Shown here: in pieces, positions 11,901 to 25,497 of the stretch
How positions within the stretch are numbered: the first letter of the stretch is position 1
Layout of the letters: the number at the start of each line of letters is the position of its first letter
Assembly (NCBI GenBank): GCA_949825065.1
Contig: OX463859.1
Coordinates: forward strand, 30,335,847-30,399,846
Length of the DNA stretch: 64,000 nucleotides
Direction: 5' to 3'
DNA from: Odontocerum albicorne
Lineage: Eukaryota > Arthropoda > Insecta > Trichoptera > Odontoceridae
Notes under the pieces: model-generated
Database searches by the model: none
What the model saw: the letters and a program-made list of their open reading frames with translations, nothing else
Told to the model about the DNA's origin: nothing
Translations under genes and position numbers: made by a program

Positions 11901-14589
11901 CACTTGATTTGTGGTATTTGAGGGTTATTAATATTGATTTTCAATAGTCAATAAGTAATAATATGAAATCAGACAAAATAAAATTGACTCAACTTGAAAG
12001 GTTCATAGTCTCAGAAGACAAAACTGCTCAAAAAATATTTAACTCACAAAACACTCGATTTTTGGTATTGGAGGGTTATTAATATCGCTTATCAATAATC
12101 AATAAGTAATAATCTGAAATCAGACAAAAAAAAATTGACTAAACTTGAAAGGTTCTTAGTCTCAAAAGACGATACTGCTCAAAAAATATTCATCTCACAA
12201 AACACTTGATTTTTGGTATTTGAGGGTCATTAACATCGCTTATCAATAATCAATTAGTAATAATCTGAAATCAGACAAAAAAAAATTGACTTAACTTAAA
12301 AGGTTCTTAGTCGGAAAAGACAAAACTGCTCATAAAGTATTTAACTCACAAAACACTTGATTTTTGGTATTTGAGGGTTATTAACATCGCTTTTCAATAA
12401 TAAGTAAGAAATAATATGAAATCAGACAAAAAAAATTCACTTTACTTGAAAGGTTCTTAGTCGGAAAAGACGAAACTGCTCAAAAAATATTTAACTCACA
12501 AAACACTTGATTTTTGGTATTTGAGGGTTATTAACATCGCTTATCAATAATAAGTAAGAAATAATATGAAATCAAACAAAAAAAATTGACTAAACTTGAA
12601 AGGTTCTTAGTCTCAAAAGACGAAACTGCTTAAAAAATATTTAACTCACAAAACACTTGATTTTTGGTATTTGAGGGTTATTAACATCGCTTATCAATAA
12701 TAAGTTAGAAAAAATATGAAATCAGACAAAAAAAATTGACTCAACTTGAAAGGTTCTTAGTCTCAAAAGACGAAACTGCTCAAAAAATATTTAACTCACA
12801 AAACACTTGATTTTTGGTATTACAGGGTTATTAACATCGCTTATCAATAATAAGTAAGAAATAATATGAAATCAGACAAAAAAAATTGACTTAACTTGAA
12901 AGGTTCATAGTCTCAAAAGACAAAACTGCTCAAAAAATATTTAACTCACAAAACACTTGATTTTTGGTATTTGAGGGTTATTAACATCGCTTATCAATAA
13001 TAAGTTAGAAATAATATGAAATCAAACAAAAAAATTTGACTTGAAAGGTTCTAAGTCTCAAAAGACGAAACTGCTTAAAAAATATTTAACTCACAAAACA
13101 CTTGATTTTTGGTATTTGAGGGTTATTAACATCGCTTATCAATAATAAGTTAGAAATAATATGAAATCAAACAAAAAAAATTGACTTAACTTGAAAGGTT
13201 CTAAGTCTCAAAAGACGAAACTGCTTAAAAAATATTTAACTCACAAAACACTTGATTTTTGGTATTACAGGGTTATTAACATCGCTTATCAATAATAAGT
13301 AAGAAATAATATGAAATCAGACAAAAAAAATTGACTTAACTTGAAAGGTTCATAGTCTCAAAAGACAAAACTGCTCAAAAAATATTTAACTCACAAAACA
13401 CTTGATTTTTGGTATTTGAGGGTTATCAACATCGCTTTTCAATAATAAGTAAGAAATAATATGAAATCAGACAAAAAAAATTCACTTTACTTGAAAGGTT
13501 AGTAAAACTGCTCCAAAAATATTTATCTCACAAAACACTTGATTATTGGTATTACAGGGTTATTAACATCGCTTATCAATAATAAGTTAGAAAAAATATG
13601 AAATCAGACAAAAAAAATTTACTTAACTTGAAAGGTTCTTAGTCTCAAAAGACGAAACTGCTCAAAAAATATTTAACTCACAAAACACTTGATTTTTGGT
13701 ATTTGAGGGTAATTAACATCGCTTATCAATAATAAGTTAGAAAAAATATGAAATCAGCTAAAAAAATTCACTTAACTTGAAAGGTTCTTAGTCGGAAAAG
13801 ACGAAACTGCTCAAAAAATATTTAACTCACAAAACACTTGATTTTTGGTATTAGAGGGTTATTAATATCGCTTATCAATAATAAGTAAGTAATAATATGA
13901 AATCAAACAAAAAAAATTGACTTAACTTGAAAGGTTCTTAGTCTCAAAAGACGAAACTGCTTAAAAATATTTAACTCACAAAACACTTGATTTTTGGTAT
14001 TTGAGGGTCATTAACATCGCTTATCAATAATAAGTAAGAAATAATATTAAATCAGACAAAAAAATTGACTCAACTTGAAAGGTTCTTAGTCTCAAAAGAC
14101 GAAACTGCTTAAAAAATATTTAACTCACAAAACACTTGATTTTTGGTATTTGAGGGTCATAAACATCGCTTATCAATAATAAGTAAGAAATAATATGAAA
14201 TCAGACAAAAAAAAATTGACTTAACTTGAAAGGTTCTTAGTCTCAAAAGACGAAACTGCTCAAAAAATATTTATCTCACAAAACACTTGATTTTTGGTAT
14301 GACAGGGTTATTTACATCGCTTATCAATAATAAGTAAGAAATAATATGAAATTAAACAAAAAAAATTGACTAAACTTGAAAGGTTCTTAGTCTCAAAAGA
14401 CGAAACTGCTTAAAAAATATTTAACTCACAAAAAACTTGATTTTTGGTATTTGAGGGTTATTAACATCGCTTTTCAATAATAAGTAAGAAATAATATGAA
14501 ATCAGACAAAAAAAATTCACTTTACTTGAAAGGTTCTTAGTCGGAAAAGACGAAACTGCTCAAAAAATATTTAACTCACAAAACACTTG
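8920..14589 (+). repeat. 5,670-bp higher-order unit, copy A
   Basis: About 38 monomers are repeated immediately downstream at an offset of 5,670. Shared private markers are TAAGTTAAAAATAAT (9561 and 15231), the 13-bp-deleted unit (9912 and 15582), GAAGCTGC (near 10970 and 16640), GAGGGTTTTTAAC (11323 and 16991), AAAAATAGAC, CACAAAGCAGTTG, GACTGTTATT (near 11629 and 17297), a 5-bp loss in AAATTTGACTTGAAAGG (near 13035 and 18705), and AGTAAAAC (13497 and 19165). The match fails left of about 8920 and for the last ~130 bp (from about 14455). Copy A also contains an internal repeat of about 2.08 kb. Confidence 0.88.
12391..14455 (+). repeat. Subrepeat of about 2,080 bp inside the 5.67-kb unit
   Basis: The series starting TTTTCAATAATAAG at 12391 recurs at 14471 (offset 2,080, rising to 2,085 after the 5-bp loss near 13035) and again at about 18059. 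Monomers run in the same order: TTCACTTTAC/GTCGG, TCAAAC/GACTAAAC, GACTCAAC with TACAGGG, TTCATAG/GACAAAAC, two TTCTAAG units, a TTATCAAC/TTTTCAA unit, the 13-bp-deleted unit, and TCAGCC or TCAGCT. The 13497 and 19165 lineage can be told from the 9912 and 15582 lineage by AGTAAAAC and TCAGCTAAA. Confidence 0.78.
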
Positions 14590-17500
14590 ATTTTTGGTAT
14601 TTGAGGGTTATTAACATCGCTTATCAATAATAAGTAAGAAATAATATGAAATCAAACAAAAAAAATTGACTAAACTTGAAAGGTTCTTAGTCTCAAAAGA
14701 CGAAACTGCTTAAAAAATATTTAACTCACAAAACACTTGATTTTTGGTATTTGAGGGTTATTAACATCGCTTATCAATAATAAGTTAGAAAAAATATGAA
14801 ATCAGACAAAAAAAATTGACTCAACTTGAAAGGTTCTTAGTCTCAAAAGACGAAACTGCTCAAAAAATATTTAACTCACAAAACACTTGATTTTTGGTAT
14901 TACAGGGTTATTAACATCGCTTATCAATAATAAGTAAGAAATAATATGAAATCAGACAAAAAAAATTGACTTAACTTGAAAGGTTCATAGTCTCAAAAGA
15001 CAAAACTGCTCAAAAAATATTTAACTCACAAAACACTTGATTTTTGGTATTTGAGGGTTATTAACATCGCTTATCAATAATAAGTTAGAAATAATATGAA
15101 ATCAAACAAAAAAAATTGACTTAACTTGAAAGGTTCTAAGTCTCAAAAGACGAAACTGCTTAAAAAATATTTAACTCACAAAACACTTGATTTTTGGTAT
15201 TTGAGGGTTATTAACATCGCTTATCAATAATAAGTTAAAAATAATATGAAATCAAACAAAAAAAATTGACTTAACTTGAAAGGTTCTAAGTCTCAAAAGA
15301 CGAAACTGCTTAAAAAATATTTAACTCACAAAACACTTGATTTTTGGTATTACAGGGTTATTAACATCGCTTATCAATAATAAGTAAGAAATAATATGAA
15401 ATCAGACAAAAAAAATTGACTTAACTTGAAAGGTTCATAGTCTCAAAAGACAAAACTGCTCAAAAAATATTTAACTCACAAAACACTTGATTTTTGGTAT
15501 TTGAGGGTTATCAACATCGCTTTTCAATAATAAGTAAGAAATAATATGAAATCAGACAAAAAAAATTCACTTTACTTGAAAGGTTAGTTAAACTGCTCCA
15601 AAAATATTTATCTCACAAAACACTTGATTATTGGTATTACAGGGTTATTAACATCGCTTATCAATAATAAGTTAGAAAAAATATGAAATCAGACAAAAAA
15701 AATTTACTTAACTTGAAAGGTTCTTAGTCTCAAAAGACGAAACTGCTCAAAAAATATTTAACTCACAAAACACTTGATTTTTGGTATTTGAGGGTAATTA
15801 ACACCGCTTATCAATAATAAGTTAGAAAAAATATGAAATCAGCCAAAAAAATTCACTTAACTTGAAAGGTTCTTAGTCGGAAAAGACGAAACTGCTCAAA
15901 AAATATTTAACTCACAAAACACTTGATTTTTGGTATTTGAGGGTTATTAACATCGCTTATCAATAATAAGTTAGAAATAATATGAAATCAAACAAAAAAA
16001 ATTGACTTAACTTGAAAGGTTCTTAGTCTCAAAAGACGAAACTGCTTAAAAATATTTAACTCACAAAATACTTGATTTTTGGTATTTGAGGGTCATTAAC
16101 ATCGCTTATCAATAATAAGTAAGAAATAATATTAAATCAGACAAAAAAATTGACTCAACTTGAAAGGTTCTTAGTCTCAAAAGACGAAACTGCTTAAAAA
16201 ATATTTAACTCACAAAACACTTGATTTTTGGTATTTGAGGGTCATAAACATCGCTTATCAATAATAAGTAAGAAATAATATGAAATCAGACAAAAAAAAA
16301 TTGACTTAACTTGAAAGGTTCTTAGTCTCAAAAGACGAAACTGCTCAAAAAATATTTATCTCACAAAACACTTGATTTTTGGTATGACAGGGTTATTTAC
16401 ATCGCTTATCAATAATAAGTAAGAAATAATATGAAATTAAACAAAAAAAATTGACTAAACTTGAAAGGTTCTTAGTCTCAAAAGACGAAACTGCTTAAAA
16501 AATATTTAACTCACAAAACACTTGATTTTTGGTATTTGAGGGTCATTAACATCGCTTATCAATAATCAATTAGTAATAATCTGAAATCAGACAAAAAAAA
16601 ATTTACTAAACTTGAAAGGTTCTTAGTCTCAAAAGACGAAGCTGCTCAAAAAATATTTAACTCACAAAACACTTGATTTTTGGTATTTGAGGGTTATTAA
16701 CATCGCTTATCAATAATCAATTAGTAATAATCTGAAATCAGACAAAAAAAAATTTACTAAACTTGAAAGGCTTAGTCTCAAAAGACGAAACTGCTTAAAA
16801 AATATTTAACTCACAAAACACTTGATTTTTGGTATTTGAGGGGCATTAACATCGCTTATCAATAATAAGTAAGAAATAAAATGAAATCAGACAAAAAAAA
16901 TTGACTTAACTTGAAAGGTTCTTAGTCGGAAAAGACAAAACTGCTCATAAAGTATTTAACTCACAAAACACTTGATTTTTGGTATTTGAGGGTTTTTAAC
17001 ATCGCTTATCAATAATAAGTTAGAAATAATATGAAATCAGACAAAAAAAATTGACTCAACTTGAAAGGTTCTTAGTCTCAAAAGACGAAACTGCTCAAAA
17101 AATATTTAACTCACAAAACACTTGATTTTTGGTATTTGAGGGTTATTAATATCGCTTATCAATAATAAGTAAGAAATAATATGAAATTAGACAAAAAAAA
17201 TAGACTTAACTTGAAAGGTTCTTAGTCGGAAAAGACGAAACTGCTCAAAAAATATTTAACTCACAAAGCAGTTGATTTTTGGTATTTGACTGTTATTAAC
17301 ACCGCTTATCAATAATAAGTTAGAAATAATATGAAATCAGACAAAAAAAATTGACTCAACTTGAAAGGTTCTTAGTCTCAAAAGACGAAACTGCTCAAAA
17401 AATATTTAACTCACAAAACACTTGATTTTTGGTATTTGAGGGTTATTAATATCGCTTATCAATAATCAATAAGTAATAATCTGAAATCAGACAAAAAAAA

Positions 17501-20124
17501 TTGACTAAACTTGAAAGCTTCTAAGTCTCAAAAGACGATACTGCTCAAAAAATATTCATCTCACAAAACACTTGATTTGTGGTATTTGAGGGTTATTAAT
17601 ATTGATTTTCAATAGTCAATAAGTAATAATATGAAATCAGACAAAATAAAATTGACTCAACTTGAAAGGTTCATAGTCTCAGAAGACAAAACTGCTCAAA
17701 AAATATTTAACTCACAAAACACTCGATTTTTGGTATTGGAGGGTTATTAATATCGCTTATCAATAATCAATAAGTAATAATCTGAAATCAGACAAAAAAA
17801 AATTGACTAAACTTGAAAGGTTCTTAGTCTCAAAAGACGATACTGCTCAAAAAATATTCATCTCACAAAACACTTGATTTTTGGTATTTGAGGGTCATTA
17901 ACATCGCTTATCAATAATCAATTAGTAATAATCTGAAATCAGACAAAAAAAAATTGACTTAACTTAAAAGGTTCTTAGTCGGAAAAGACAAAACTGCTCA
18001 TAAAGTATTTAACTCACAAAACACTTGATTTTTGGTATTTGAGGGTTATTAACATCGCTTTTCAATAATAAGTAAGAAATAATATGAAATCAGACAAAAA
18101 AAATTCACTTTACTTGAAAGGTTCTTAGTCGGAAAAGACGAAACTGCTCAAAAAATATTTAACTCACAAAACACTTGATTTTTGATATTTGAGGGTTATT
18201 AACATCGCTTATCAATAATAAGTAAGAAATAATATGAAATCAAACAAAAAAAATTGACTAAACTTGAAAGGTTCTTAGTCTCAAAAGACGAAACTGCTTA
18301 AAAAATATTTAACTCACAAAACACTTGATTTTTGGTATTTGAGGGTTATTAACATCGCTTATCAATAATAAGTTAGAAAAAATATGAAATCAGACAAAAA
18401 AAATTGACTCAACTTGAAAGGTTCTTAGTCTCAAAAGACGAAACTGCTCAAAAAATATTTAACTCACAAAACACTTGATTTTTGGTATTACAGGGTTATT
18501 AACATCGCTTATCAATAATAAGTAAGAAATAATATGAAATCAGACAAAAAAAATTGACTTAACTTGAAAGGTTCATAGTCTCAAAAGACAAAACTGCTCA
18601 AAAAATATTTAACTCACAAAACACTTGATTTTTGGTATTTGAGGGTTATTAACATCGCTTATCAATAATAAGTTAGAAATAATATGAAATCAAACAAAAA
18701 AATTTGACTTGAAAGGTTCTAAGTCTCAAAAGACGAAACTGCTTAAAAAATATTTAACTCACAAAACACTTGATTTTTGGTATTTGAGGGTTATTAACAT
18801 CGCTTATCAATAATAAGTTAGAAATAATATGAAATCAAACAAAAAAAATTGACTTAACTTGAAAGGTTCTAAGTCTCAAAAGACGAAACTGCTTAAAAAA
18901 TATTTAACTCACAAAACACTTGATTTTTGGTATTACAGGGTTATTAACATCGCTTATCAATAATAAGTAAGAAATAATATGAAATCAGACAAAAAAAATT
19001 GACTTAACTTGAAAGGTTCATAGTCTCAAAAGACAAAACTGCTCAAAAAATATTTAACTCACAAAACACTTGATTTTTGGTATTTGAGGGTTATCAACAT
19101 CGCTTTTCAATAATAAGTAAGAAATAATATGAAATCAGACAAAAAAAATTCACTTTACTTGAAAGGTTAGTAAAACTGCTCCAAAAATATTTATCTCACA
19201 AAACACTTGATTATTGGTATTACAGGGTTATTAACATCGCTTATCAATAATAAGTTAGAAAAAATATGAAATCAGACAAAAAAAATTTACTTAACTTGAA
19301 AGGTTCTTAGTCTCAAAAGACGAAACTGCTCAAAAAATATTTAACTCACAAAACACTTGATTTTTGGTATTTGAGGGTAATTAACATCGCTTATCAATAA
19401 TAAGTTAGAAAAAATATGAAATCAGCTAAAAAAATTCACTTAACTTGAAAGGTTCTTAGTCGGAAAAGACGAAACTGCTCAAAAAATATTTAACTCACAA
19501 AACACTTGATTTTTGGTATTAGAGGGTTATTAATATCGCTTATCAATAATAAGTAAGTAATAATATGAAATCAAACAAAAAAAATTGACTTAACTTGAAA
19601 GGTTCTTAGTCTCAAAAGACGAAACTGCTTAAAAATATTTAACTCACAAAACACTTGATTTTTGGTATTTGAGGGTCATTAACATCGCTTATCAATAATA
19701 AGTAAGAAATAATATTAAATCAGACAAAAAAATTGACTCAACTTGAAAGGTTCTTAGTCTCAAAAGACGAAACTGCTTAAAAAATATTTAACTCACAAAA
19801 CACTTGATTTTTGGTATTTGAGGGTCATAAACATCGCTTATCAATAATAAGTAAGAAATAATATGAAATCAGACAAAAAAAAATTGACTTAACTTGAAAG
19901 GTTCTTAGTCTCAAAAGACGAAACTGCTCAAAAAATATTTATCTCACAAAACACTTGATTTTTGGTATGACAGGGTTATTTACATCGCTTATCAATAATA
20001 AGTAAGAAATAATATGAAATTAAACAAAAAAAATTGACTAAACTTGAAAGGTTCTTAGTCTCAAAAGACGAAACTGCTTAAAAAATATTTAACTCACAAA
20101 ACACTTGATTTTTGGTATTTGAGG
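14590..20124 (+). repeat. 5,670-bp higher-order unit, copy B
   Basis: This is the downstream copy of 8920-14455. It differs by single bases and by a 2-bp loss near 16770 (GAAAGGCTTAGTC), which lowers the offset from 5,670 to 5,668. The match ends at about 20124, where copy A reads GGTTATTAACATCGCTTTTC and this copy reads GGTCATTAACATCGCTTATC. High identity over 5.5 kb, against many differences between neighbouring monomers, marks this as a recent duplication. Confidence 0.88.
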
Positions 20125-23100
20125 GTCATTAACATCGCTTATCAATAATCAATTAGTAATAATCTGAAATCAGACAAAAAAAAATTTACTAAACTTGAAA
20201 GGTTCTTAGTCTCAAAAGACGAAGCTGCTCAAAAAATATTTAACTCACAAAACACTTGATTTTTTGTATTTGAGGGTTATTAACATCGCTTATCAATAAT
20301 CAATTAGTAATAATCTGAAATCAGACAAAAAAAAAATTACTAAACTTGAAAGGTTCTTAGTCTCAAAAGACGAAACTGCTTAAAAAATATTTAACTCACA
20401 AAACACTTGATTTTTGGTATTTGAGGGGCATTAACATCGCTTATCAATAATAAGTAAGAAATAAAATGAAATCAGACAAAAAAAATTGACTTAACTTGAA
20501 AGGTTCTTAGTCGGAAAAGACAAAACTGCTCATAAAGTATTTAACTCACAAAACACTTGATTTTTGGTATTTGAGGGTTATTAACATCGCTTATCAATAA
20601 TAAGTTAGAAATAATATGAAATCAGACAAAAAAAATTGACTCAACTTGAAAGGTTCTTAGTCTCAAAAGACGAAACTGCTCAAAAAATATTTAACTCACA
20701 AAACACTTGATTTTTGGTATTTGAGGGTTATTAATATCGCTTATCAATAATAAGTAAGAAATAATATGAAATTAGACAAAAAAAATTGACTTAACTTGAA
20801 AGGTTCTTAGTCGGAAAAGACGAAACTGCTCAAAAAATATTTAACTCACAAAGCACTTGATTTTTGGTATTTGAGGGTTATTAACACCGCTTATCAATAA
20901 TAAGTTAGAAATAATATGAAATCAGACAAAAAAAATTGACTCAACTTGAAAGGTTCTTAGTCTCAAAAGACGAAACTGCTCAAAAAATATTTAACTCACA
21001 AAACACTTGATTTTTGGTATTTGAGGGTTATTAATATTGATTTTCAATAGTCAATAAGTAATTATATGAAATCAGACAAAATAAAATTGACTCAACTTGA
21101 AAGGTTCATAGTCTCAGAAGACAAAACTGCTCAAAAAATATTTAACTCACAAAACACTCGATTTTTGGTATTTGAGGGTAATTAATATCGCTTATCAATA
21201 ATCAATAAGTAATAATATGAAATCAGACAAAACAAATTGATTCAACTTGAAAGGTTCTAAGTCTCAAAAGACGAAACTGCTGAAAAAATATTTAACTCAC
21301 AAAACACTTGATTTTTGGTATTTGAGGCCTATTAACATCGCTTATCAATAATAAGTAAGAAATTATATGAAATCAAACAAAAAAAAATGACTTAACTTGA
21401 AAGGTTCTAAGTCTCAAAAGACTAAACTGCTTAAAAAATATTTAACTCACAAAACACTTGATTTTTGGTATTTGAGGGTCATTAACATCGCTTATCAATA
21501 ATAAGTTAGTAATAATATGAAATCAGACAAAATAAAATTGAATTAACTTGAAAGGTTCATAGTTTCAAAAGACAAAACTGCTCAAAAAATATTTAACTCA
21601 CAAAACACTTGATTTTTGGTATTTGAAGGTTATTAATATCGCTTATCAATAATCAATAAGTAATAATATGAAATCAGACAAAAAAAAATTGACTCAACTT
21701 GAAAGGTTCTTAGTCTCAAAAGACGAAACTGCTCAAAAAATATTTATCTCACAAAACACTTGATTTTTGGTATGACAGGGTTATTTACATCGCTTATCAA
21801 TAATAAGTAAGAAATAATATGATATCAGACAAAAAAAATTGACTCAACTTGAAAGGTTCTTAGTCTCAAAAGACGAAGCTGCTCAAAAAATATTTAACTC
21901 ACAAAACACTTGATTTTTGGTATTAGAGGGTTATTAATCTCGCTTATCAATAATAAGTAAGTAATAATATGAAATCATTAAAAAAAATTGACTTATCTTT
22001 AAAGGTTTGAAGCCTTAATAAACGAAACTGCTCAAAAAATATTTAACTCACAAAACACTTGAGTTTTGGTATTTGAGGGTCATTAACATCGCTTATCAAT
22101 AATAAGTAAGAAATAATATGAAATCAGACAAAAAAAATTCACTTAACTTGAAAGGTTCTTAGTCGGAAAAGACAAAACTGCTCATAAAGTATTTAACTCA
22201 CAAAACACTTGATTTTTGGTATTTGAGGGTCATTAACATCGCTTATCAATAATAAGTAAGAAATAATATGAAATCAGACAAAAAAAATTGACTCAACTTG
22301 AAAGGTTCTTAGTCTCAAAAGACGAAACTGCTCAAAAAATATTTATCTCACAAAACACTTGATTATTGGTATTACAGGGTTATTAACATCGCTTATCAAT
22401 AATAAGTAAGAAATAATATGAAATCAGACAAAAAAATTGACTTAACTTGAAAGGTTCTAAGTCTTAAAAGACGAAACTGCTCAAAAAATATTTAACTCAC
22501 AAAACACTTGATTTTTGGTATTACAGGGTTATTAACATCGCTTATCAATAATAAGTAAGAAATAATATGAAATCAGACAAAAAAAATTGACTTAACTTGA
22601 AAAGTTCATAGTCTCAAAAGACAAAACTGCTCAAAAAATATTTATCTCACAAAACACTTGATTTTCGGTATGACAGGGTTATTAACATCGCTTATCAATA
22701 ATAAGTAAGAAATAATATGAAATCAGACAAAAAAAATTGACTTAACTTGAAAGGTTCATAGTCTCAAAAGACAAAACTGCTCAAAAAATATTTAACTCAC
22801 AAAACACTTGATTTTTGGTATTTGAGGGTTATCAACATCGCTTTTCAATAATAAGTAAGAAATAATATGAAATCAGACAAAAAAAATTCACTTTACTTGA
22901 AAGGTTCTTAGTCGGAAAAGACGAAACTGCTCAAAAAATATTTAACTCACAAAACACTTGATTTTTGGTATTTGAGGGTTATTAACATCGCTTATCAATA
23001 ATAAGTTAGAAAAAATATAATATCAGACAACAAAAATTTACTAAACTTGAAAGGTTCTTAGTCTCAAAAGACGAAACTGCTCAAAAAATATTTAACTCAC

Positions 23101-24116
23101 AAAACACTTGATTTTTGGTATTACAGGGTTATTAACATCGCTTATCAATAATAAGTAAGAAATAATATGAAATCAGACAAAAAAAATTGACTTAACTTGA
23201 AAGGTTCATAGTCTCAAAAGACAAAACTGCTCAAAAAATATTTAACTCACAAAACACTTGATTTTTGGTATTTGAGGGTCATTAACATCGCTTATCAATA
23301 ATAAGTAAGAAATAATATGAAATCAGACAAAAAAAATTCACTTAACTTGAAAGGTTCTTAGTCGGAAAAGACAAAACTGCTCATAAAGTATTTAACTCAC
23401 AAAACACTTGATTTTTGGTATTTGAGGGTTATTAATATCGCTTATCAATAATCAATAAGTAATAATCTGAAATCAGACAAAAAAAAATTGACTAAACTTG
23501 AAAGCTTCTAAGTCTCAAAAGACGATACTGCTCAAAAATTATTCATCTCACAAAACACTTGATTTGTGGTATTTGAGGGTTATTAATATTGATTTTCAAT
23601 AGTCAATAAGTAATAATATGAAATCAGACAAAATAAAATTGACTCAACTTGAAAGGTTCATAGTCTCAGAAGACAAAACTGCTCAAAAAATATTTAACTC
23701 ACAAAACACTCGATTTTTGGTATTTGAGGGTAATTAATATCGCTTATCAATAATCAATAAGTAATAATATGAAATCAGACAAAACAAATTGATTCAACTT
23801 AAAAGGTTCTAAGTCTCAAAAGACGAAACTGCTGAAAAAATATTTAACTCACAAAACACTTGATTTTTGGTATTTGAGGCCTTTTAACATCGCTTATCAA
23901 TAATAAGTAAGAAATTATATGAAATCAAACAAAAAAAAATGACTTAACTTGAAAGGTTCTAAATCTCAAAAGACTAAACTGCTTAAAAAATATTTAACTC
24001 ACAAAACACTTGATTTTTGGTATTTGAGGGTCATTAACATCGCTTATCAATAATAAGTTAGTAATAATATGAAATCAGACAAAATAAAATTGACTTAACT
24101 TGAAAGGTTCATAGTT
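20125..24116 (+). repeat. Mixed satellite zone with beta-like and alpha-like monomers
   Basis: Only satellite is present. The zone begins with the GAAGCTGC and AAAATG units that follow copy B, passes into beta-type monomers (GACAAAACAAATTGATTC at 21226 and 23778, AGGCC near 21327 and 23877), holds the divergent AAAGGTTTGAAGCC unit at 22001, and contains TTTTCGGTATGACAGGG near 22665 and AATATAATATCAGACAAC near 23015. The beta-like stretches keep the monomer order of block beta with small changes (AGGCCTTTTAAC near 23878, AATTAACTTG near 21541). I see no clean tandem period across the whole zone. Confidence 0.7.
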
Positions 24117-25497
24117 TCAAAAGACAAAACTGCTCAAAAAATATTTAACTCACAAAACACTTGATTTTTGGTATTTGAGGGTTATCAACATCGCTTTTCA
24201 ATAATAAGTAAGAAATAATATGAAATCAGACAAAAAAAATTCACTTTACTTGAAAGGTTCTTAGTCGGAAAAGACGAAACTGCTCAAAAAATATTTAACT
24301 CACAAAACACTTGATTTTTGGTATTTGAGGGTTATTAACATCGCTTATCAATAATAAGTTAGAAAAAATATAATATCAGACAACAAAAATTGACTTAACT
24401 TGAAAGGTTCATAGTCTCAAAAGACAAAACTGCTCAAAAAATATTTATCTCACAAAACACTTGATTTTCGGTATGACAGGGTTATTAACATCGCTTATCA
24501 ATAATAAGTAAGAAATAATATGAAATCAGACAAAAAAAATTGACTTAACTTGAAAGGTTCATAGTCTCAAAAGACAAAACTGCTCAAAAAATATTTAACT
24601 CACAAAACACTTGATTTTTGGTATTTGAGGGTTATCAACATCGCTTTTCAATAATAAGTAAGAAATAATATGAAATCAGACAAAAAAAATTCACTTTACT
24701 TGAAAGGTTCTTAGTCGGAAAAGACGAAACTGCTCAAAAAATATTTAACTCACAAAACACTTGATTTTTGGTATTTGAGGGTTATTAACATCGCTTATCA
24801 ATAATAAGTTAGAAAAAATATAATATCAGACAACAAAAATTTACCAAACTTGAAAGGTTCTTAGTCTCAAAAGACGAAACTGCTCAAAAAATATTTAACT
24901 CACAAAACACTTGATTTTTGGTATTTGAAGGTTATTAATATCGCTTATCAATAATCAATAAGTAATAATATGAAATCAGACAAAAAAAAATTGACTCAAC
25001 TTGAAAGGTTCTTAGTCTCAAAAGACAAAACTGCTCAAAAAATATTTAACTCACAAAACACTTGATTTTTGGTATTTGAGGGTTATTAACATCGCTTATC
25101 AATAATAAGTTAGAAAAAATATGAAATCAGACAAAAAAAAAAACTCAACTTGAAAGGTTCTTAGTCTCAAAAGACGAAACTGCTCCAAAAATATTTATCT
25201 CACAAAACACTTGATTATTGGTATTACAGGGTTATTAACATCGCTTATCAATAATAAGTTAGAAAAAATATGAAATCAGACAAAAAAAATTTACTTAACT
25301 TGAAAGACGAAACTGCTCAAAAAATATTTAACTCACAAAACACTTGATTTTTGGTATTTGAGGGTAATTAACATCGCTTATCAATAATAAGTTAGAAAAA
25401 ATATGAAATCAGCCAAAAAAATTCACTTAACTTGAAAGGTTCTTAGTCGGAAAAGACGAAACTGCTCAAAAAATATTTAACTCACAAAACACTTGAT
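24117..25497 (+). repeat. Block gamma, copy 1 (repeats 3,365 bp downstream)
   Basis: This stretch matches 27482-28880. Shared markers are GGTTATCAACATCGC (24181 and 27546), AATATAATATCAGACAAC, TTTTCGGTATGACAGGG, TTTACCAAACTTG, and the shortened start AAAAAAACTCAACTTG (near 25140 and 28505). Within it, the TTTTCAATAATAAG/TTCACTTTAC series is itself repeated 450 bases apart (24181 and 24631), a three-monomer repeat. This copy has lost 17 bp near 25304, so the offset rises from 3,365 to 3,382 beyond that point. Confidence 0.78.
25290..25320 (+). repeat. 17-bp deletion within a monomer
   Basis: The unit reads ACTTGAAAGACGAAACTGC. The segment from GGTTCTTAG to the first dyad has been removed. The equivalent unit near 28660 is intact. 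The endpoints share AAAGACG-like sequence (GAAAG and AAAAGAC), consistent with a slippage or short-homology deletion. It occurs only once here, so it postdates the gamma duplication. Confidence 0.8.
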
